Shown: positions 17,699 through 27,604, numbered from the stretch's first letter. The stretch is DNA of 61,925 nt from Fidelibacterota bacterium (GCA_016934035.1 JAFGTP010000021.1:1-61925); one strand, 5' to 3'. Made by a program: numbers and translations. Notes: generated by a model from the letters alone, not told the origin.

Positions 17699-19354
17699 AT
17701 GCTGCCCAGACAAAATCCCACGGTAACCAAAGCATGGAAAGAACTGCAAAATCATTTTCTGGATATTAAAAATCTGCACCTGAAAGCCTTATTTGAATCC
17801 GACCCGAAACGCGGAACAAAATTTTCAATAAAATTCAACGAAATCTACCTCGATTATTCAAAAAATATTATCACTGAAGAAACTCTGGATTTACTGGTTG
17901 AACTGGCCAAAGAGTGCGGTCTTCATCAGGCCATCAGCGAAATGTTTGCCGGCAACAAAATCAACGAAACGGAAAACCGTGCCGTGTTACATATCGCCCT
18001 TCGAAACCTTTTCGACAAACCGATGTATGTCAACCATCAGGATGTTATGCCTGATATCAAAGCAGTCTTTAACCAGATGAAAGCATTTTCTGAAGCCATA
18101 ATTGATGGTCAATGGAAAGGATTTTCAGGAAAAGCAATCACCAATATCGTTAATATCGGGATAGGCGGATCTGACCTGGGACCGGTAATGGTCACAGAAG
18201 CCCTCAAACCCTATAAAATTCCTCATATAAACACCTGCTTTGTTTCCAATGTAGATGGGAGCCATATCGCAGAAACCCTGAAAAAAGTTGATCCTGAAAC
18301 CACAATCTTTATCATCGCATCCAAAACCTTTACGACTCAGGAGACCATGACGAATGCACACACAGCAAGAAGCTGGTTTTTGGAATTTGCCAAACAAGAA
18401 AAGCATATAGCCAGACACTTTGTTGCGCTCTCAACCAATGAAGAAAAAGTAGTGGAATTTGGCATTGCACCGGAAAATATCTTTCGGTTCTGGGATTGGG
18501 TTGGTGGCCGTTATTCCCTATGGTCAGCAATCGGATTATCCATCGCCTGTACTATTGGTTATGACAATTTTGAAAAATTACTTCGTGGCGCCCATGAAAT
18601 GGATGACCACTTTCGCACCATGGATTTCAAACAAAATATGCCGGTTATTCTGGCTTTACTGGGTATCTGGTATAATAATTTTTGGGGGGCCGATTCCCAT
18701 TGTATTCTGCCCTACGATCAATACCTCCATCGCTTTCCGGCTTATTTTCAACAAGGCGATATGGAATCAAACGGCAAATATGTCGATCGAAACGGCAAAG
18801 AAGTGTCTTACCAGACCGGTCCCATTATCTGGGGTGAACCCGGTACCAATGGACAGCATGCCTTTTATCAGCTGATTCACCAGGGCACCAAACTAATTCC
18901 CTGCGATTTCCTGGCACCGGCCATTTCGCATAATAACCTTGGAGATCATCATGCCAAATTGCTATCCAATTTCTTCGCCCAGACTGAAGCCCTGATGAAC
19001 GGTAAAAATGAAGACCAGGTCGTTGCCGAACTCCAGGCAGAAGGAAAAAACGAAAAGGAAATCCATCGTCTGAAACCCTATAAAATTTTTAAGGGCAACA
19101 AACCGACAAATTCCTTTCTATTCAAAAAACTGACACCGGAAGTACTGGGAAGCCTGATTGCCATGTACGAACACAAAATTTTTGTTCAGGGAATCCTTTG
19201 GAACATTTTCAGTTTTGATCAGTGGGGCGTAGAATTGGGAAAACAACTCGCCCAGAAAATATTGCCGGAACTAGAGAATAACGATGAAATCATCACCCAT
19301 GATTCATCCACCAACAATCTGATCAACCTTTACAAAGAAATGAGAAAAGGATAA
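17699..19354 (+). CDS. pgi: Glucose-6-phosphate isomerase
   Basis: Interconverts glucose-6-phosphate and fructose-6-phosphate in glycolysis. At 551 residues it has the full length of the enterobacterial/eukaryotic type. Family motifs are clear: [14 protein letters not shown], the sugar-phosphate loop [31 protein letters not shown], the catalytic segment [19 protein letters not shown], and [20 protein letters not shown] precedes the ATG. The DJ-1 gene follows 4 bp later. Confidence 0.97.
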   Translation: MLPRQNPTVTKAWKELQNHFLDIKNLHLKALFESDPKRGTKFSIKFNEIYLDYSKNIITEETLDLLVELAKECGLHQAISEMFAGNKINETENRAVLHIALRNLFDKPMYVNHQDVMPDIKAVFNQMKAFSEAIIDGQWKGFSGKAITNIVNIGIGGSDLGPVMVTEALKPYKIPHINTCFVSNVDGSHIAETLKKVDPETTIFIIASKTFTTQETMTNAHTARSWFLEFAKQEKHIARHFVALSTNEEKVVEFGIAPENIFRFWDWVGGRYSLWSAIGLSIACTIGYDNFEKLLRGAHEMDDHFRTMDFKQNMPVILALLGIWYNNFWGADSHCILPYDQYLHRFPAYFQQGDMESNGKYVDRNGKEVSYQTGPIIWGEPGTNGQHAFYQLIHQGTKLIPCDFLAPAISHNNLGDHHAKLLSNFFAQTEALMNGKNEDQVVAELQAEGKNEKEIHRLKPYKIFKGNKPTNSFLFKKLTPEVLGSLIAMYEHKIFVQGILWNIFSFDQWGVELGKQLAQKILPELENNDEIITHDSSTNNLINLYKEMRKG

Positions 19355-19357
19355 AGC

Positions 19358-19903
19358 ATGATAAAGATACTCGTACCCCTGGCACCGGGCCTGGAGGAAA
19401 TTGAAGCCATTGCCATTATTGATATTCTGCGGCGTTCCGGCGCAACCGTCGTCACAGCCGGCCTGGAAACCCGAAACATTCTGGGCTCTCATCAAATTCC
19501 GATCATCGCCGATGAATTGCTGGAAAATATTACCGCCAGTGAATATGACGGTATTGTGCTTCCCGGAGGAATGCCGGGAACAATCAACCTGAAGAACAAT
19601 GATAAAGTGGTCGCCCTGGTCCAAAAATTCCATACAGATGGAAAACTGGTTGCTGCCCTTTGCGCCGCCCCGATGGTTTTGCATCAAGCCGGAGTATTGG
19701 AAGGAAAAAAATTTACCATTCATCCGGGCACAAAAAATGAGGTGCCACTTCAGGCAGAAAATGATCAGGTGGTTGAAGACGGCAATATTGTCACAGGCCA
19801 GGCCAGTGGCGCAGCCATACTGTTCAGTCTGACCTTGGTGAAAAAAATATTTGGTGAAAAAAAAATGGAAGAAGTTAATCGCGGTGTTTGCTACAAATTC
19901 TGA
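19358..19903 (+). CDS. DJ-1/PfpI family protein (YajL-like)
   Basis: A 181-residue protein of the DJ-1/ThiJ/PfpI superfamily. The nucleophilic cysteine is Cys102 in LVAALCAAP, with the partner Glu16 in GLEEIEA, and the elbow preceded by GIVLPGGMPGT. The family includes YajL and human DJ-1, which have been given chaperone, glyoxalase and deglycase roles; the exact activity is disputed. It begins 4 bp after pgi and is presumably cotranscribed. Confidence 0.85.
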   Translation: MIKILVPLAPGLEEIEAIAIIDILRRSGATVVTAGLETRNILGSHQIPIIADELLENITASEYDGIVLPGGMPGTINLKNNDKVVALVQKFHTDGKLVAALCAAPMVLHQAGVLEGKKFTIHPGTKNEVPLQAENDQVVEDGNIVTGQASGAAILFSLTLVKKIFGEKKMEEVNRGVCYKF

Positions 19904-19962
19904 CTTTTTTCCCTTCTCCAGATCGCAAAAATCAATATCGAAATATAGATTCAGCCCCGCTG

Positions 19963-20730
19963 TTATTCCAGGTACTCTGTTTTTTTAAATTTTTTATCAA
20001 TCAACTTAAACTTAATTTTATATCCATATTCTCTGGCAATATTCTCCGTCTGGTGCATAGTCTCCCTGGAACGGACCACAACAGTGGGCTCAATTTTGGG
20101 ATTGACCCTTCGCAGATCAGACAATTCTTCCATCCTTTTGATAAAAGATTCATCCAGAATGCTCTGAGCGGATTCAAACTGAAATGCCCTGATTTTATCC
20201 TTTTTTACTATAATCAGATCAGGAATAAATCCTTCCCAACTGGGTGGATAATTTTCATAATTTTCCATCAGTTTTGAAAAGATTTGGTAATTTCGTTTTT
20301 TATAAATACTGATCAGACTGGCAAGCAGATTAATTTGGTCAAATTTCGTTCGGGTTTTCACGATAGTCTTTTGCAGGGTCTTCAAAACTCTGGCGTATAA
20401 CACATTGAGATCAAAGGGCTTTACAATATAATCCTCGGCACCGGAGGTCAGGCCTTCAATCTGTGAATTTGGGTCCGATTCTCCTGTAACCATGATAATT
20501 GGAATCATACTAAGCAAGACATTTGTTCTGATCTGGCGTAAAATATCAAAACCATTGGTGCCAGGCATACTGACATCCAGCAATACGATATCCGGCTCAA
20601 ATTTCATCAAATCCGGTATGATATTTTCACCGGATAGATTGGTAAATACTTCAAATTGCTGTTCTTCAAAAAAATTTTTCAATAATTCCAAAAAGGAATC
20701 ATCATCATCAATTAAATAGATTTTTTGCAT
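19963..20730 (-). CDS. Response regulator with nuclease-fold-like output domain
   Basis: A 255-residue protein. Residues 1-120 are a complete receiver domain: acidic cluster IDDDD (7-11), phospho-acceptor Asp52 (IVLLDVSMPG), Thr82 and Lys104 (YIVKPF). The remainder is not a DNA-binding domain I recognise. It has a helix (about 132-155), then GFIPDLIIVKKDKIRAFQFES (168-187) and VVVRSRETMHQTENIAREYGYKIKF (217-241). This order and the P170-D171 ... E186 spacing resemble a PD-(D/E)xK nuclease fold, with the usual Lys replaced by Ala188. The gene has AGGG before its ATG and is divergent from the candidate small RNA. Confidence 0.7.
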   Translation of the reverse strand: MQKIYLIDDDDSFLELLKNFFEEQQFEVFTNLSGENIIPDLMKFEPDIVLLDVSMPGTNGFDILRQIRTNVLLSMIPIIMVTGESDPNSQIEGLTSGAEDYIVKPFDLNVLYARVLKTLQKTIVKTRTKFDQINLLASLISIYKKRNYQIFSKLMENYENYPPSWEGFIPDLIIVKKDKIRAFQFESAQSILDESFIKRMEELSDLRRVNPKIEPTVVVRSRETMHQTENIAREYGYKIKFKLIDKKFKKTEYLE

Positions 20731-20928
20731 TGCAAACCCTTTTTTATTATTCCTAGTATCGGATATGTTAAGGATCTTTTCAACTGATTTTTAAAGCAAT
20801 GGCTAAAAAATCTCAAAAAGGCGAATTTTTTTCCATTTATTGCCAAAATTTCCTACAAACAAATGGTAAATATTTGAAAAATTTTTATTTAGCGACGAGA
20901 GAAAAATAAAAATAAAGATTTTGTTTAC
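20731..20928. other. Gene-free AT-rich leader region
   Basis: Together with 20,929-21,189 this makes a 459-bp interval without a coding region. The left half is very AT-rich. It should hold the minus-strand promoter of the response regulator and any activator-binding sites for the sigma-54 promoter to its right. No convincing repeats were found in this half. Confidence 0.5.
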
Positions 20929-20946
20929 TTGGCATTCATATTGCTA
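20929..20946 (+). promoter_or_regulatory. Sigma-54 (-24/-12) promoter
   Basis: TTGGCAT-TCATA-TTGCTA matches the sigma-54 consensus TGGCAC-N5-TTGCA with exact -24/-12 spacing and one mismatch (T for C) in the -24 box. A start near 20,956 is expected. No protein gene follows on this strand before the terminator at 21,068. An AAA+ sigma-54 activator is encoded at 26,366-27,604. Confidence 0.6.
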
Positions 20947-20955
20947 AATTACTTT

Positions 20956-21098
20956 TTGCCTTTTGATAATAAGAAAAAAAATCCCCTCCCCTTCCCCGGA
21001 TGTGCCGTAATATCCCTCACTATCCCCTCTTTAGTTCGGGGAAGGCTATTTCATTAACAGTTGCGTTAAAAAAGGTCACTTCCCCGGTGACCTTTTTT
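20956..21098 (+). ncRNA. Candidate C-rich small RNA
   Basis: Predicted from three things: the sigma-54 promoter upstream, lack of any coding frame, and a strong terminator at the end, giving a transcript of about 143 nt. CCTTCCCCG (20,990-20,998) can pair with CGGGGAAGG (21,037-21,045). The 38-nt loop between them carries two tandem C-rich decamers, TATCCCTCAC and TATCCCCTCT. The terminator loop is TTCCCC-rich as well. Exposed CCCUC/CCCCUC motifs could pair with GAGG-type ribosome sites. The alternative is that the terminator only serves the minus-strand peptidase gene and no RNA is made. Confidence 0.4.
21068..21098. terminator. Bidirectional Rho-independent terminator
   Basis: AAAAAAGGTCAC and GTGACCTTTTTT form a 12-bp stem around TTCCCCG. 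A T-run follows the stem on both strands, so it can end plus-strand transcripts and those of the peptidase gene, whose stop is about 92 bp away on the minus strand. Confidence 0.9.
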
Positions 21099-21189
21099 AT
21101 TATTCTGCCCTTTAAAAACAAAAACCTTTTGAATAAATGGCTGGTCAGCGTTCTGGTAATCCGCCACTTACAAATTGCAACATCAAAGA

Positions 21190-22875
21190 TTAATTCTCTC
21201 TGCCTTTTTCAACCTCATAATGAGGGCGGATATCAATCGGCAGGTCAGCCAATTCTTTGATATAATTTTCCATCAGAGGTGTCATGACTGAATATTTTTC
21301 GATCAGGGATTTTGCCGCCTCGTACTCTCCTTCGGCTTCAATGATCAACACGGTTTCCGCTAATTCCCGAATAACAGGCTCAATTTTTTCAGGACGGAGA
21401 TCCAGTTGACCTTTTTCATTGACGAAATAGGCCCCCTTTTCAAGCAAATAATTAAATTGAATCGCCACTCCACCTCCATGGGCTTCACCGATTCCAAAAC
21501 GAATGGAACGAAACATACCGCCCAGATAACTGGCATAGGCTTCATATCGCTTTTCCTCAAAAACTCCCTTGTCCATCAAAAACAACAGGTTGTATAATCC
21601 CAGTACATCAGCTTTGCATTCTTCAATCACCGAGTAAAGTTCTTTAAGTTCCCTGGCCACAGTTGTTTCAGTTCCATCCGCCATCTTCAGGACACCAGGT
21701 CCCAGGCCATGACTGATTTCATGCATCAAAATATGATTGAAATAACAATCAAAACTCACATGTTTCAAGGGTTTTTCAGCAAGTATTTTTTCTGCAATGG
21801 GCAAAAGGACCTTTTGAAATTTTGCTTCTGTGATATTTTTAAGCATAACTTTTTTGGAGCCTTTGGCTTCCCGGACTCTTTCATCATTAGGCAGATTAAA
21901 TGCGGCTGTCTGAACACCGGCCTTGGTATCACCGGCCGTATAGATTTCCTGGACTATTTTTATGGGAGACGATGATCCTCTGTTAAAATTTTTGTATTGA
22001 TCAGGAATCGGAAGGTTGGTTTCCATAGCATGTAAATATCGGGATGCTGCCGAAAATTGTTCACTGCTCTCAAGATCAACAATGCATAAAAACATTTCAT
22101 AAGCTGCTTTATAATTGAACAGCTCGTCTTCATAAACTTCATAGGGCCCCACGACAACTTCAATTTTACCGTCTAAATCCATCCAATTCATATCGCTTTC
22201 AAAATAATCATCGGTAAGCAGGTCATCAGCCCTTTGAATCAGAAACTTCCGAAGATTTTTGTTTTGCGACAAGTCCGCAGCCTCTCTCAATTTCCCCGAT
22301 AATTCCTGAACAAGGTCTTTATAGGCTTCATGATACATTAAAGCGATCAGTTGGTCGCCATTTCTTTTGATAACTGAAAAACTATTTTCAAATACAAGTT
22401 TATCTTCCGGGTGCATGTTTAAATGGGATTGAAATTCTTCCTTTGTCATGTCCTTGGGATAAAACCCTGCTGTGGCTGGTTTTTCCGCTGAATTTAAAAA
22501 AGGCTTATTATCTTCGAGCCGGTTCCAACTGCCAAACATAATATCAAACATTTCCAGGTAATCTTTTTGATGACTGTCTTTCATAGTCAGCAGTTCTTTG
22601 CGTATTTCCGGATTGTCCGAATCGACCTGAAGTAAAAATAACTGATCGATTATTTTTCCGGCTTCCACCAGTTTGAAGACCACCTGTTTTTCACTTTCGG
22701 ACAAAATGGAAAGGTCTGAGCGAATATCAACCGGCACTAATTTTTTAAGTTCATTTTTAATGTAACTCACCGGTGCTTTTGTTTTGATCATGGGTTCTCC
22801 GCAATTGAATAATAAAAGGGACATCACCACTATTGTGACATAGGCAGCGATATTAATTTTTTTGATTGGGTTCAT
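21190..22875 (-). CDS. Lipoprotein M49-like (dipeptidyl peptidase III family) metallopeptidase
   Basis: A 561-residue protein. The signal ends in the lipobox LLFNC (Cys25). The zinc motif is HEISHGLGPG (385-394), with the third ligand in EECKAD (418-423). The pairing of an H-E motif with a downstream EECKAD is the hallmark of DPP III (M49). Classical DPP III has HExxGH; this HExxH version matches the shorter branch found in bacteria and plants. A lipid anchor would place it in the periplasm or on the outer membrane, unlike cytosolic DPP III. GGAGGAGG precedes the ATG. Substrate is inferred to be short peptides. Confidence 0.8.
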   Translation of the reverse strand: MNPIKKINIAAYVTIVVMSLLLFNCGEPMIKTKAPVSYIKNELKKLVPVDIRSDLSILSESEKQVVFKLVEAGKIIDQLFLLQVDSDNPEIRKELLTMKDSHQKDYLEMFDIMFGSWNRLEDNKPFLNSAEKPATAGFYPKDMTKEEFQSHLNMHPEDKLVFENSFSVIKRNGDQLIALMYHEAYKDLVQELSGKLREAADLSQNKNLRKFLIQRADDLLTDDYFESDMNWMDLDGKIEVVVGPYEVYEDELFNYKAAYEMFLCIVDLESSEQFSAASRYLHAMETNLPIPDQYKNFNRGSSSPIKIVQEIYTAGDTKAGVQTAAFNLPNDERVREAKGSKKVMLKNITEAKFQKVLLPIAEKILAEKPLKHVSFDCYFNHILMHEISHGLGPGVLKMADGTETTVARELKELYSVIEECKADVLGLYNLLFLMDKGVFEEKRYEAYASYLGGMFRSIRFGIGEAHGGGVAIQFNYLLEKGAYFVNEKGQLDLRPEKIEPVIRELAETVLIIEAEGEYEAAKSLIEKYSVMTPLMENYIKELADLPIDIRPHYEVEKGREN

Positions 22876-23080
22876 AAATCCTCCTCCATTTGATTGCTGT
22901 TGATATTATCATTATTCCTTGAAAATTTCAATACAAAGAAAAATGATTAAAGTCTTTTATAAATTACTGAAGAAAATAAAAAATTCCGATTTATCATTAA
23001 ATCCTGTCAAAATATCAGAGGAAATTTCACAGATACTTAATATTGATTGTTGTCGAAAATAATATTATATTGCTGCCGAA

Positions 23081-25066
23081 ATGTCAGATTTTATACTAAA
23101 TACCAAATACCAGGCAACCGGTGATCAGCCCAAGGCTATTGCAGAACTTTATCAATCGCTTAAATCCGGCCGAAAATTTCAGACACTCATGGGCATTACG
23201 GGAAGCGGTAAAACCTTTACCATGGCTAATGTTATTCAACAAATGAATATTCCCACTTTGGTAATTTCCCACAATAAAACGCTGGCCGCCCAACTCTATG
23301 GGGAATTCAAAAAATTATTTCCAGAAAATGCTGTCGAATATTTTATCAGTTTTTATGATTACTACCAGCCGGAAGCCTACTTGCCTGTTTCCGATACTTA
23401 CATTGAAAAAGACTCCTCCATAAACGATGAAATTGACCGGCTGCGGTTAAAAGCCACAGCTTCACTGATGAGCAGAAACGACGTGATTGTCGTCGCTTCG
23501 GTCTCCTGCATTTATGGTATTGGCGACCCGACTGAATACGGCCGCTTTGTGGTCCCCATCGAAAGAGGACAGCGGGTCAATATCCGGCAAATGTTTTCTC
23601 AACTGGTTGATATTTATTATTCCCGCACAAACCAGACCCTGGAAAGGGGCCAGTTTCGCTCCCGTGGCGATGTGATTGACATTTATCCGGCTTATGAAGA
23701 TTTTGCCTACCGACTGGAATTTTTCGGCAATGAAATCGAAAAAATTTATTCCTTTGACACCTTGACCAACAAAAAAATCAGCGATCTGGAGAAAATTATA
23801 TTGTTCCCGGCCAAACATTTTATCAGTTCCACAGAGAACACAGCCCTTGCCATGAAAACCATTCGGGAAGAACTGGATCAGCACCTCGAAGTTTTAAATA
23901 AAGAAGGAAAAATCCTGGAAGCCGCCCGGCTGGAGCAACGGACCCATTTTGACCTTGAAATGATGGAGGAAATAGGCTATTGTTCTGGCATCGAAAATTA
24001 TGAGCGTCACTTCACTCAGAGAAAACCCGGTGAAAGGCCTTACACAATGATGGATTTTTTTCCTAAAAATTTTCTATGCATCATTGATGAGTCTCATGTT
24101 ACTATTCCCCAAATCCGGGCCATGTACAACGGAGATCGTTCCAGGAAAGAGACCCTGGTGGCCCATGGTTTTCGTCTACCCTCAGCCCTGGACCACCGGC
24201 CTCTGACTTTCAAAGAATTCGAAGAAACAGAAAAGCAAACCATCTTTGTTTCAGCCACACCCGGTGATTATGAATTGGAAAAAACCGAAGGTGTGGTGGT
24301 AGAGCAAATCCTGCGGCCGACCGGACTACTGGACCCTGAAATCTCAGTTCGTCCGACTAAAAATCAGATAGATGACCTGATGAATGAGATTGATAATGTT
24401 GTTGAGCGAAATGAACGGGTCCTTGTGACAACTCTGACTAAAAAAATGTCCGAAGATTTGACTGATTACCTGAAAAACGCCGGTATGCGCGTCCGCTATT
24501 TACATTCGGAAATTGAAGCCCTGGACAGGGTGGAGATCATACGCGATTTACGGCTGGGAGAATTCGATGTTCTCGTGGGTATCAATTTATTGAGAGAAGG
24601 ATTGGACTTGCCGGAAGTCTCTCTGGTGGCCATCATGGATGCGGACAAAGAAGGCTTTCTGCGCTCCTACCGCTCTTTGATGCAGGTTTCCGGTCGGGCC
24701 GCCCGAAATGCCAATGGGAAAGTTATTTTTTACGGTGATATTATGACCGATTCTATGAATAAAGTGATTGATGAGGTCAGTCGTCGGCGTGATGCCCAGA
24801 GAAAATACAACCAGGAAAAAGGAATCACCCCCAGAACCATTTACAAATCCAGGGAAGAAGTCCTGGAAGGAACTGCTGTAGCAGATTACCATGAAAACAA
24901 ATATGACAAACCGCAAAGGAAAACCCTGAGCTATGATGAAAAGATGGGCCGTGAGGAACTTTTGGAACTCTTGCAACGTGAGATGATCAAAGCTGCTGAA
25001 AGACTGGAATTTGAAAAAGCAGCGCAATTGCGAGATGAAATAGAAAAAATGAAAAAAAATAAATAA
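23081..25066 (+). CDS. uvrB: Excinuclease ABC subunit B
   Basis: The damage-verifying helicase of nucleotide excision repair, 661 residues, normal length. Visible are the Walker A motif GITGSGKTFT, the beta-hairpin region YDYYQPEAYLP, the helicase motif IDESHVT, LVGINLLREGLDLPEVSLVAI and QVSGRAARN, and the C-terminal UVR motif that binds UvrC (MIKAAERLEFEKAAQLRDEI). It is divergent from the peptidase gene with about 205 bp between. No SOS box was recognised. Confidence 0.98.
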   Translation: MSDFILNTKYQATGDQPKAIAELYQSLKSGRKFQTLMGITGSGKTFTMANVIQQMNIPTLVISHNKTLAAQLYGEFKKLFPENAVEYFISFYDYYQPEAYLPVSDTYIEKDSSINDEIDRLRLKATASLMSRNDVIVVASVSCIYGIGDPTEYGRFVVPIERGQRVNIRQMFSQLVDIYYSRTNQTLERGQFRSRGDVIDIYPAYEDFAYRLEFFGNEIEKIYSFDTLTNKKISDLEKIILFPAKHFISSTENTALAMKTIREELDQHLEVLNKEGKILEAARLEQRTHFDLEMMEEIGYCSGIENYERHFTQRKPGERPYTMMDFFPKNFLCIIDESHVTIPQIRAMYNGDRSRKETLVAHGFRLPSALDHRPLTFKEFEETEKQTIFVSATPGDYELEKTEGVVVEQILRPTGLLDPEISVRPTKNQIDDLMNEIDNVVERNERVLVTTLTKKMSEDLTDYLKNAGMRVRYLHSEIEALDRVEIIRDLRLGEFDVLVGINLLREGLDLPEVSLVAIMDADKEGFLRSYRSLMQVSGRAARNANGKVIFYGDIMTDSMNKVIDEVSRRRDAQRKYNQEKGITPRTIYKSREEVLEGTAVADYHENKYDKPQRKTLSYDEKMGREELLELLQREMIKAAERLEFEKAAQLRDEIEKMKKNK

Positions 25067-25077
25067 TCGGAGGGATT

Positions 25078-26349
25078 ATGAAAGTTTTAGTCATTGGCAA
25101 TGGAGGCAGAGAACACGCTCTGGTAGAAGCCATCTCAGTATCGCCAAGGGTCCGCAAAATTTACTGCGCTCCCGGCAATGCCGGCACCGCTCAAAAAGCT
25201 GAAAATATCAACCTGCAGGTTTATAATGTCAGCGGCCTGGTCAAATTTGCCCATGAACAGGAAATCGACCTGACTGTTGTCGGGCCCGAAATCCCCCTGA
25301 TGATCGGAATTGTTGACGAATTCCAGAAAAATGGGTTGACGATTTTTGGTCCCACTGCAGCTGCGGCCCGATTGGAGACCAGTAAAATTTTCGCTAAACA
25401 AATCATGCAAAAATATGGTATTCCCACCGCAAACTTTGTTCTTTGTGAAAACCGCAGTGACCTCATCGTCGCAACCGCTGGAAAAGCCTTCCCTTACGTG
25501 ATCAAGGTCGACGGTCTGGCCGCCGGAAAAGGTGCCCTGGTGATTTTAAATGCTACAGACCTGGCCAATGCTATACATGAAATCTACGATGAAGATAAAT
25601 TCGGTGAGGCTGCCAGTCAGGTGCTGGTAGAAGATTTTCTTGAAGGAGAAGAGCTATCGGTCTTCGCCATCTCTGATGGGAAAAATTTTCAATTGCTCCA
25701 TGCCGCCCAGGACCACAAACGGGCCTTTGACGGCGACAAGGGTCCCAATACCGGCGGAATGGGCGCCTATGCGCCGGCTCCCCTTGCCACTCCGGTGGTG
25801 CTGGAAAATGCCCGCCAGATGATCATTAAACCAATGCTTGATGGCATGCTAAAAGAGGGTATTCCCTATACTGGCGTACTCTATTGCGGCCTGATGATCA
25901 AAGATGATCTGCCCTCGGTAGTGGAATTCAACGTCCGCTTCGGTGACCCGGAAGCCCAGGTGATTTTGCCACTCCTCGAATCGGATATCATTGAAATTCT
26001 GGAAGGATCAGCCAGAAAAAATATCGCCTCCAGGTCCTTTAAACTCAAGTATCAAAACGCCTGTACAGTGGTCCTTGCCTCAGGAGGTTATCCGGATCAT
26101 TATGAAAAAGGCAAAGAAATCACTGGCCTTGAGCGGGTTTCAAGGGAAGTATGTGTATTTCATGCCGGCACTCGGCAGGAAGCGGGCAAAATCGTGACCT
26201 CCGGTGGCCGGGTTCTGGCTGTCACCGCTATGGACCCGGAACTGCCGGCAGCCATCCAAAAGGCCTATACAGAAATTGAAAAAATAAATTTTGACAACAA
26301 ACATTATCGAACCGATATTGGCCAAAAAGCCTTAATCCGCATGAAATAA
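25078..26349 (+). CDS. purD: Phosphoribosylamine-glycine ligase (GAR synthetase)
   Basis: Catalyses the second step of purine synthesis, joining glycine to phosphoribosylamine with ATP. It has 423 residues, with the N-terminal KVLVIGNGGREHAL, the ATP-grasp segments KVDGLAAGKGA and HKRAFDGDKGPNTGGMGAY, and EFNVRFGDPEAQ, all typical of PurD. CGGAGG precedes the ATG, 12 bp after uvrB, so the two are likely cotranscribed. No other purine genes are in the window. Confidence 0.97.
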   Translation: MKVLVIGNGGREHALVEAISVSPRVRKIYCAPGNAGTAQKAENINLQVYNVSGLVKFAHEQEIDLTVVGPEIPLMIGIVDEFQKNGLTIFGPTAAAARLETSKIFAKQIMQKYGIPTANFVLCENRSDLIVATAGKAFPYVIKVDGLAAGKGALVILNATDLANAIHEIYDEDKFGEAASQVLVEDFLEGEELSVFAISDGKNFQLLHAAQDHKRAFDGDKGPNTGGMGAYAPAPLATPVVLENARQMIIKPMLDGMLKEGIPYTGVLYCGLMIKDDLPSVVEFNVRFGDPEAQVILPLLESDIIEILEGSARKNIASRSFKLKYQNACTVVLASGGYPDHYEKGKEITGLERVSREVCVFHAGTRQEAGKIVTSGGRVLAVTAMDPELPAAIQKAYTEIEKINFDNKHYRTDIGQKALIRMK

Positions 26350-26365
26350 ATTTTAGGTGAGACAA

Positions 26366-27604
26366 ATGAGCGATTACAGATTACAAGAAATTCAAAGACG
26401 CTTCGGTATCATCGGTGAATCCGATAAAATCAAAGAAATCATCGAAACCATCGTCCAGGTGGCCCCCACTGATATTACAGTTTTGATTAATGGGGAAAGC
26501 GGGACTGGAAAAGAACTGATCGCCGACGCCCTTTATAATTACAGTCTGCGTAAACACAACAAATTCATTAAAGTGAATTGTGGCGCCATACCGGCCGGCA
26601 TTCTTGAAAGTGAATTGTTTGGACATGTCAAAGGGTCCTTTACCGGGGCTATAGAAGACCGCAAAGGCTATTTTGAAACGGCTGACGGCGGGACCATATT
26701 TCTCGACGAAATCGGTGAAATGCCCCTGGAAACCCAGGTAAAATTTTTACGGGTGCTGGAGTCCGGTGAATTCCTGCCAGTCGGTGGCTCAAAAAGCCGC
26801 AAAGTTGATGTTCGCATCATCGCTGCCACCAATAAAAAACTGGGAAAGGAAATCGAAAAAGACCGGTTTCGCAAGGACCTCTATTATCGGTTGAAAACCA
26901 TTACCTTGACCTCACCGGCCCTGCGGGAACATCCCGAAGACCTGCCATTGCTGGTCAAAAAATTCGCCCTGGATTTTGCCAACCGTAACCAAATCGCTTT
27001 CAAGGGATTTTCCCCGGAAGCCATGGAAATTATGAAAAACTACAGCTGGCCGGGCAATATTCGCGAGCTGAAAAATTTTGTGGAAAGCGTCATTGTCCTG
27101 CAAAAAGGCGAAGTCATCAGTTCTCATCATGTCCACAAGCAACTGGGACTGGATGAGATGCCGGTCAGTAACTTTTCACCCAATCTGCCGGTCAAAATTT
27201 CCAAAACCGTCGAACAGGCTGAACGGGAATTGATCCTGAAGCAATTATTTCTGCTGAGAAAAGATGTCAATGACATCAAGGAATTCATCCTTCAGGACAA
27301 AAATATGGATTTTTTGCAACTGTCTCATAGCAGCGATATCGACTATCCGACAGCCTACCATCAACCTGCCAAACCTGTTTTTCATCGCGAAATCCCAAAA
27401 GAGGAAGACTTTCAGGAACAAGAGGATGAGAGTCTGATAAACATGTCCAAAATCGGTGAAATGTCCATGGCCGATATGGAACGGACTCTGATCGAAGAGA
27501 CCCTTAAAAAATTTGGGTTCAAAAAACGCAAAACCGCTCAGGCGCTGGAGATTTCAGAGCGCACGCTGTACCGAAAAATAAAAGAATATGGATTGAAAGA
27601 ATGA
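26366..27604 (+). CDS. Sigma-54-dependent transcriptional activator without a sensor domain
   Basis: A 412-residue AAA+ bacterial enhancer-binding protein. The AAA+ domain starts almost at the N-terminus (Walker A GESGTGKE 43-50; sigma-54-contact loop GSFTGA 90-95; Walker B TIFLDEIGE). The Fis-type helix-turn-helix is at the end (KKRKTAQALEISERTLYRKIKEYGL). The contact loop has Ser in place of the usual Ala of GAFTGA. A linker of about 60 residues separates AAA+ and HTH. AGGTGA precedes the ATG at 26,366. It overlaps lptE by 4 bp; this pairing recurs in Bacteroidetes, as far as I recall. Confidence 0.92.
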   Translation: MSDYRLQEIQRRFGIIGESDKIKEIIETIVQVAPTDITVLINGESGTGKELIADALYNYSLRKHNKFIKVNCGAIPAGILESELFGHVKGSFTGAIEDRKGYFETADGGTIFLDEIGEMPLETQVKFLRVLESGEFLPVGGSKSRKVDVRIIAATNKKLGKEIEKDRFRKDLYYRLKTITLTSPALREHPEDLPLLVKKFALDFANRNQIAFKGFSPEAMEIMKNYSWPGNIRELKNFVESVIVLQKGEVISSHHVHKQLGLDEMPVSNFSPNLPVKISKTVEQAERELILKQLFLLRKDVNDIKEFILQDKNMDFLQLSHSSDIDYPTAYHQPAKPVFHREIPKEEDFQEQEDESLINMSKIGEMSMADMERTLIEETLKKFGFKKRKTAQALEISERTLYRKIKEYGLKE

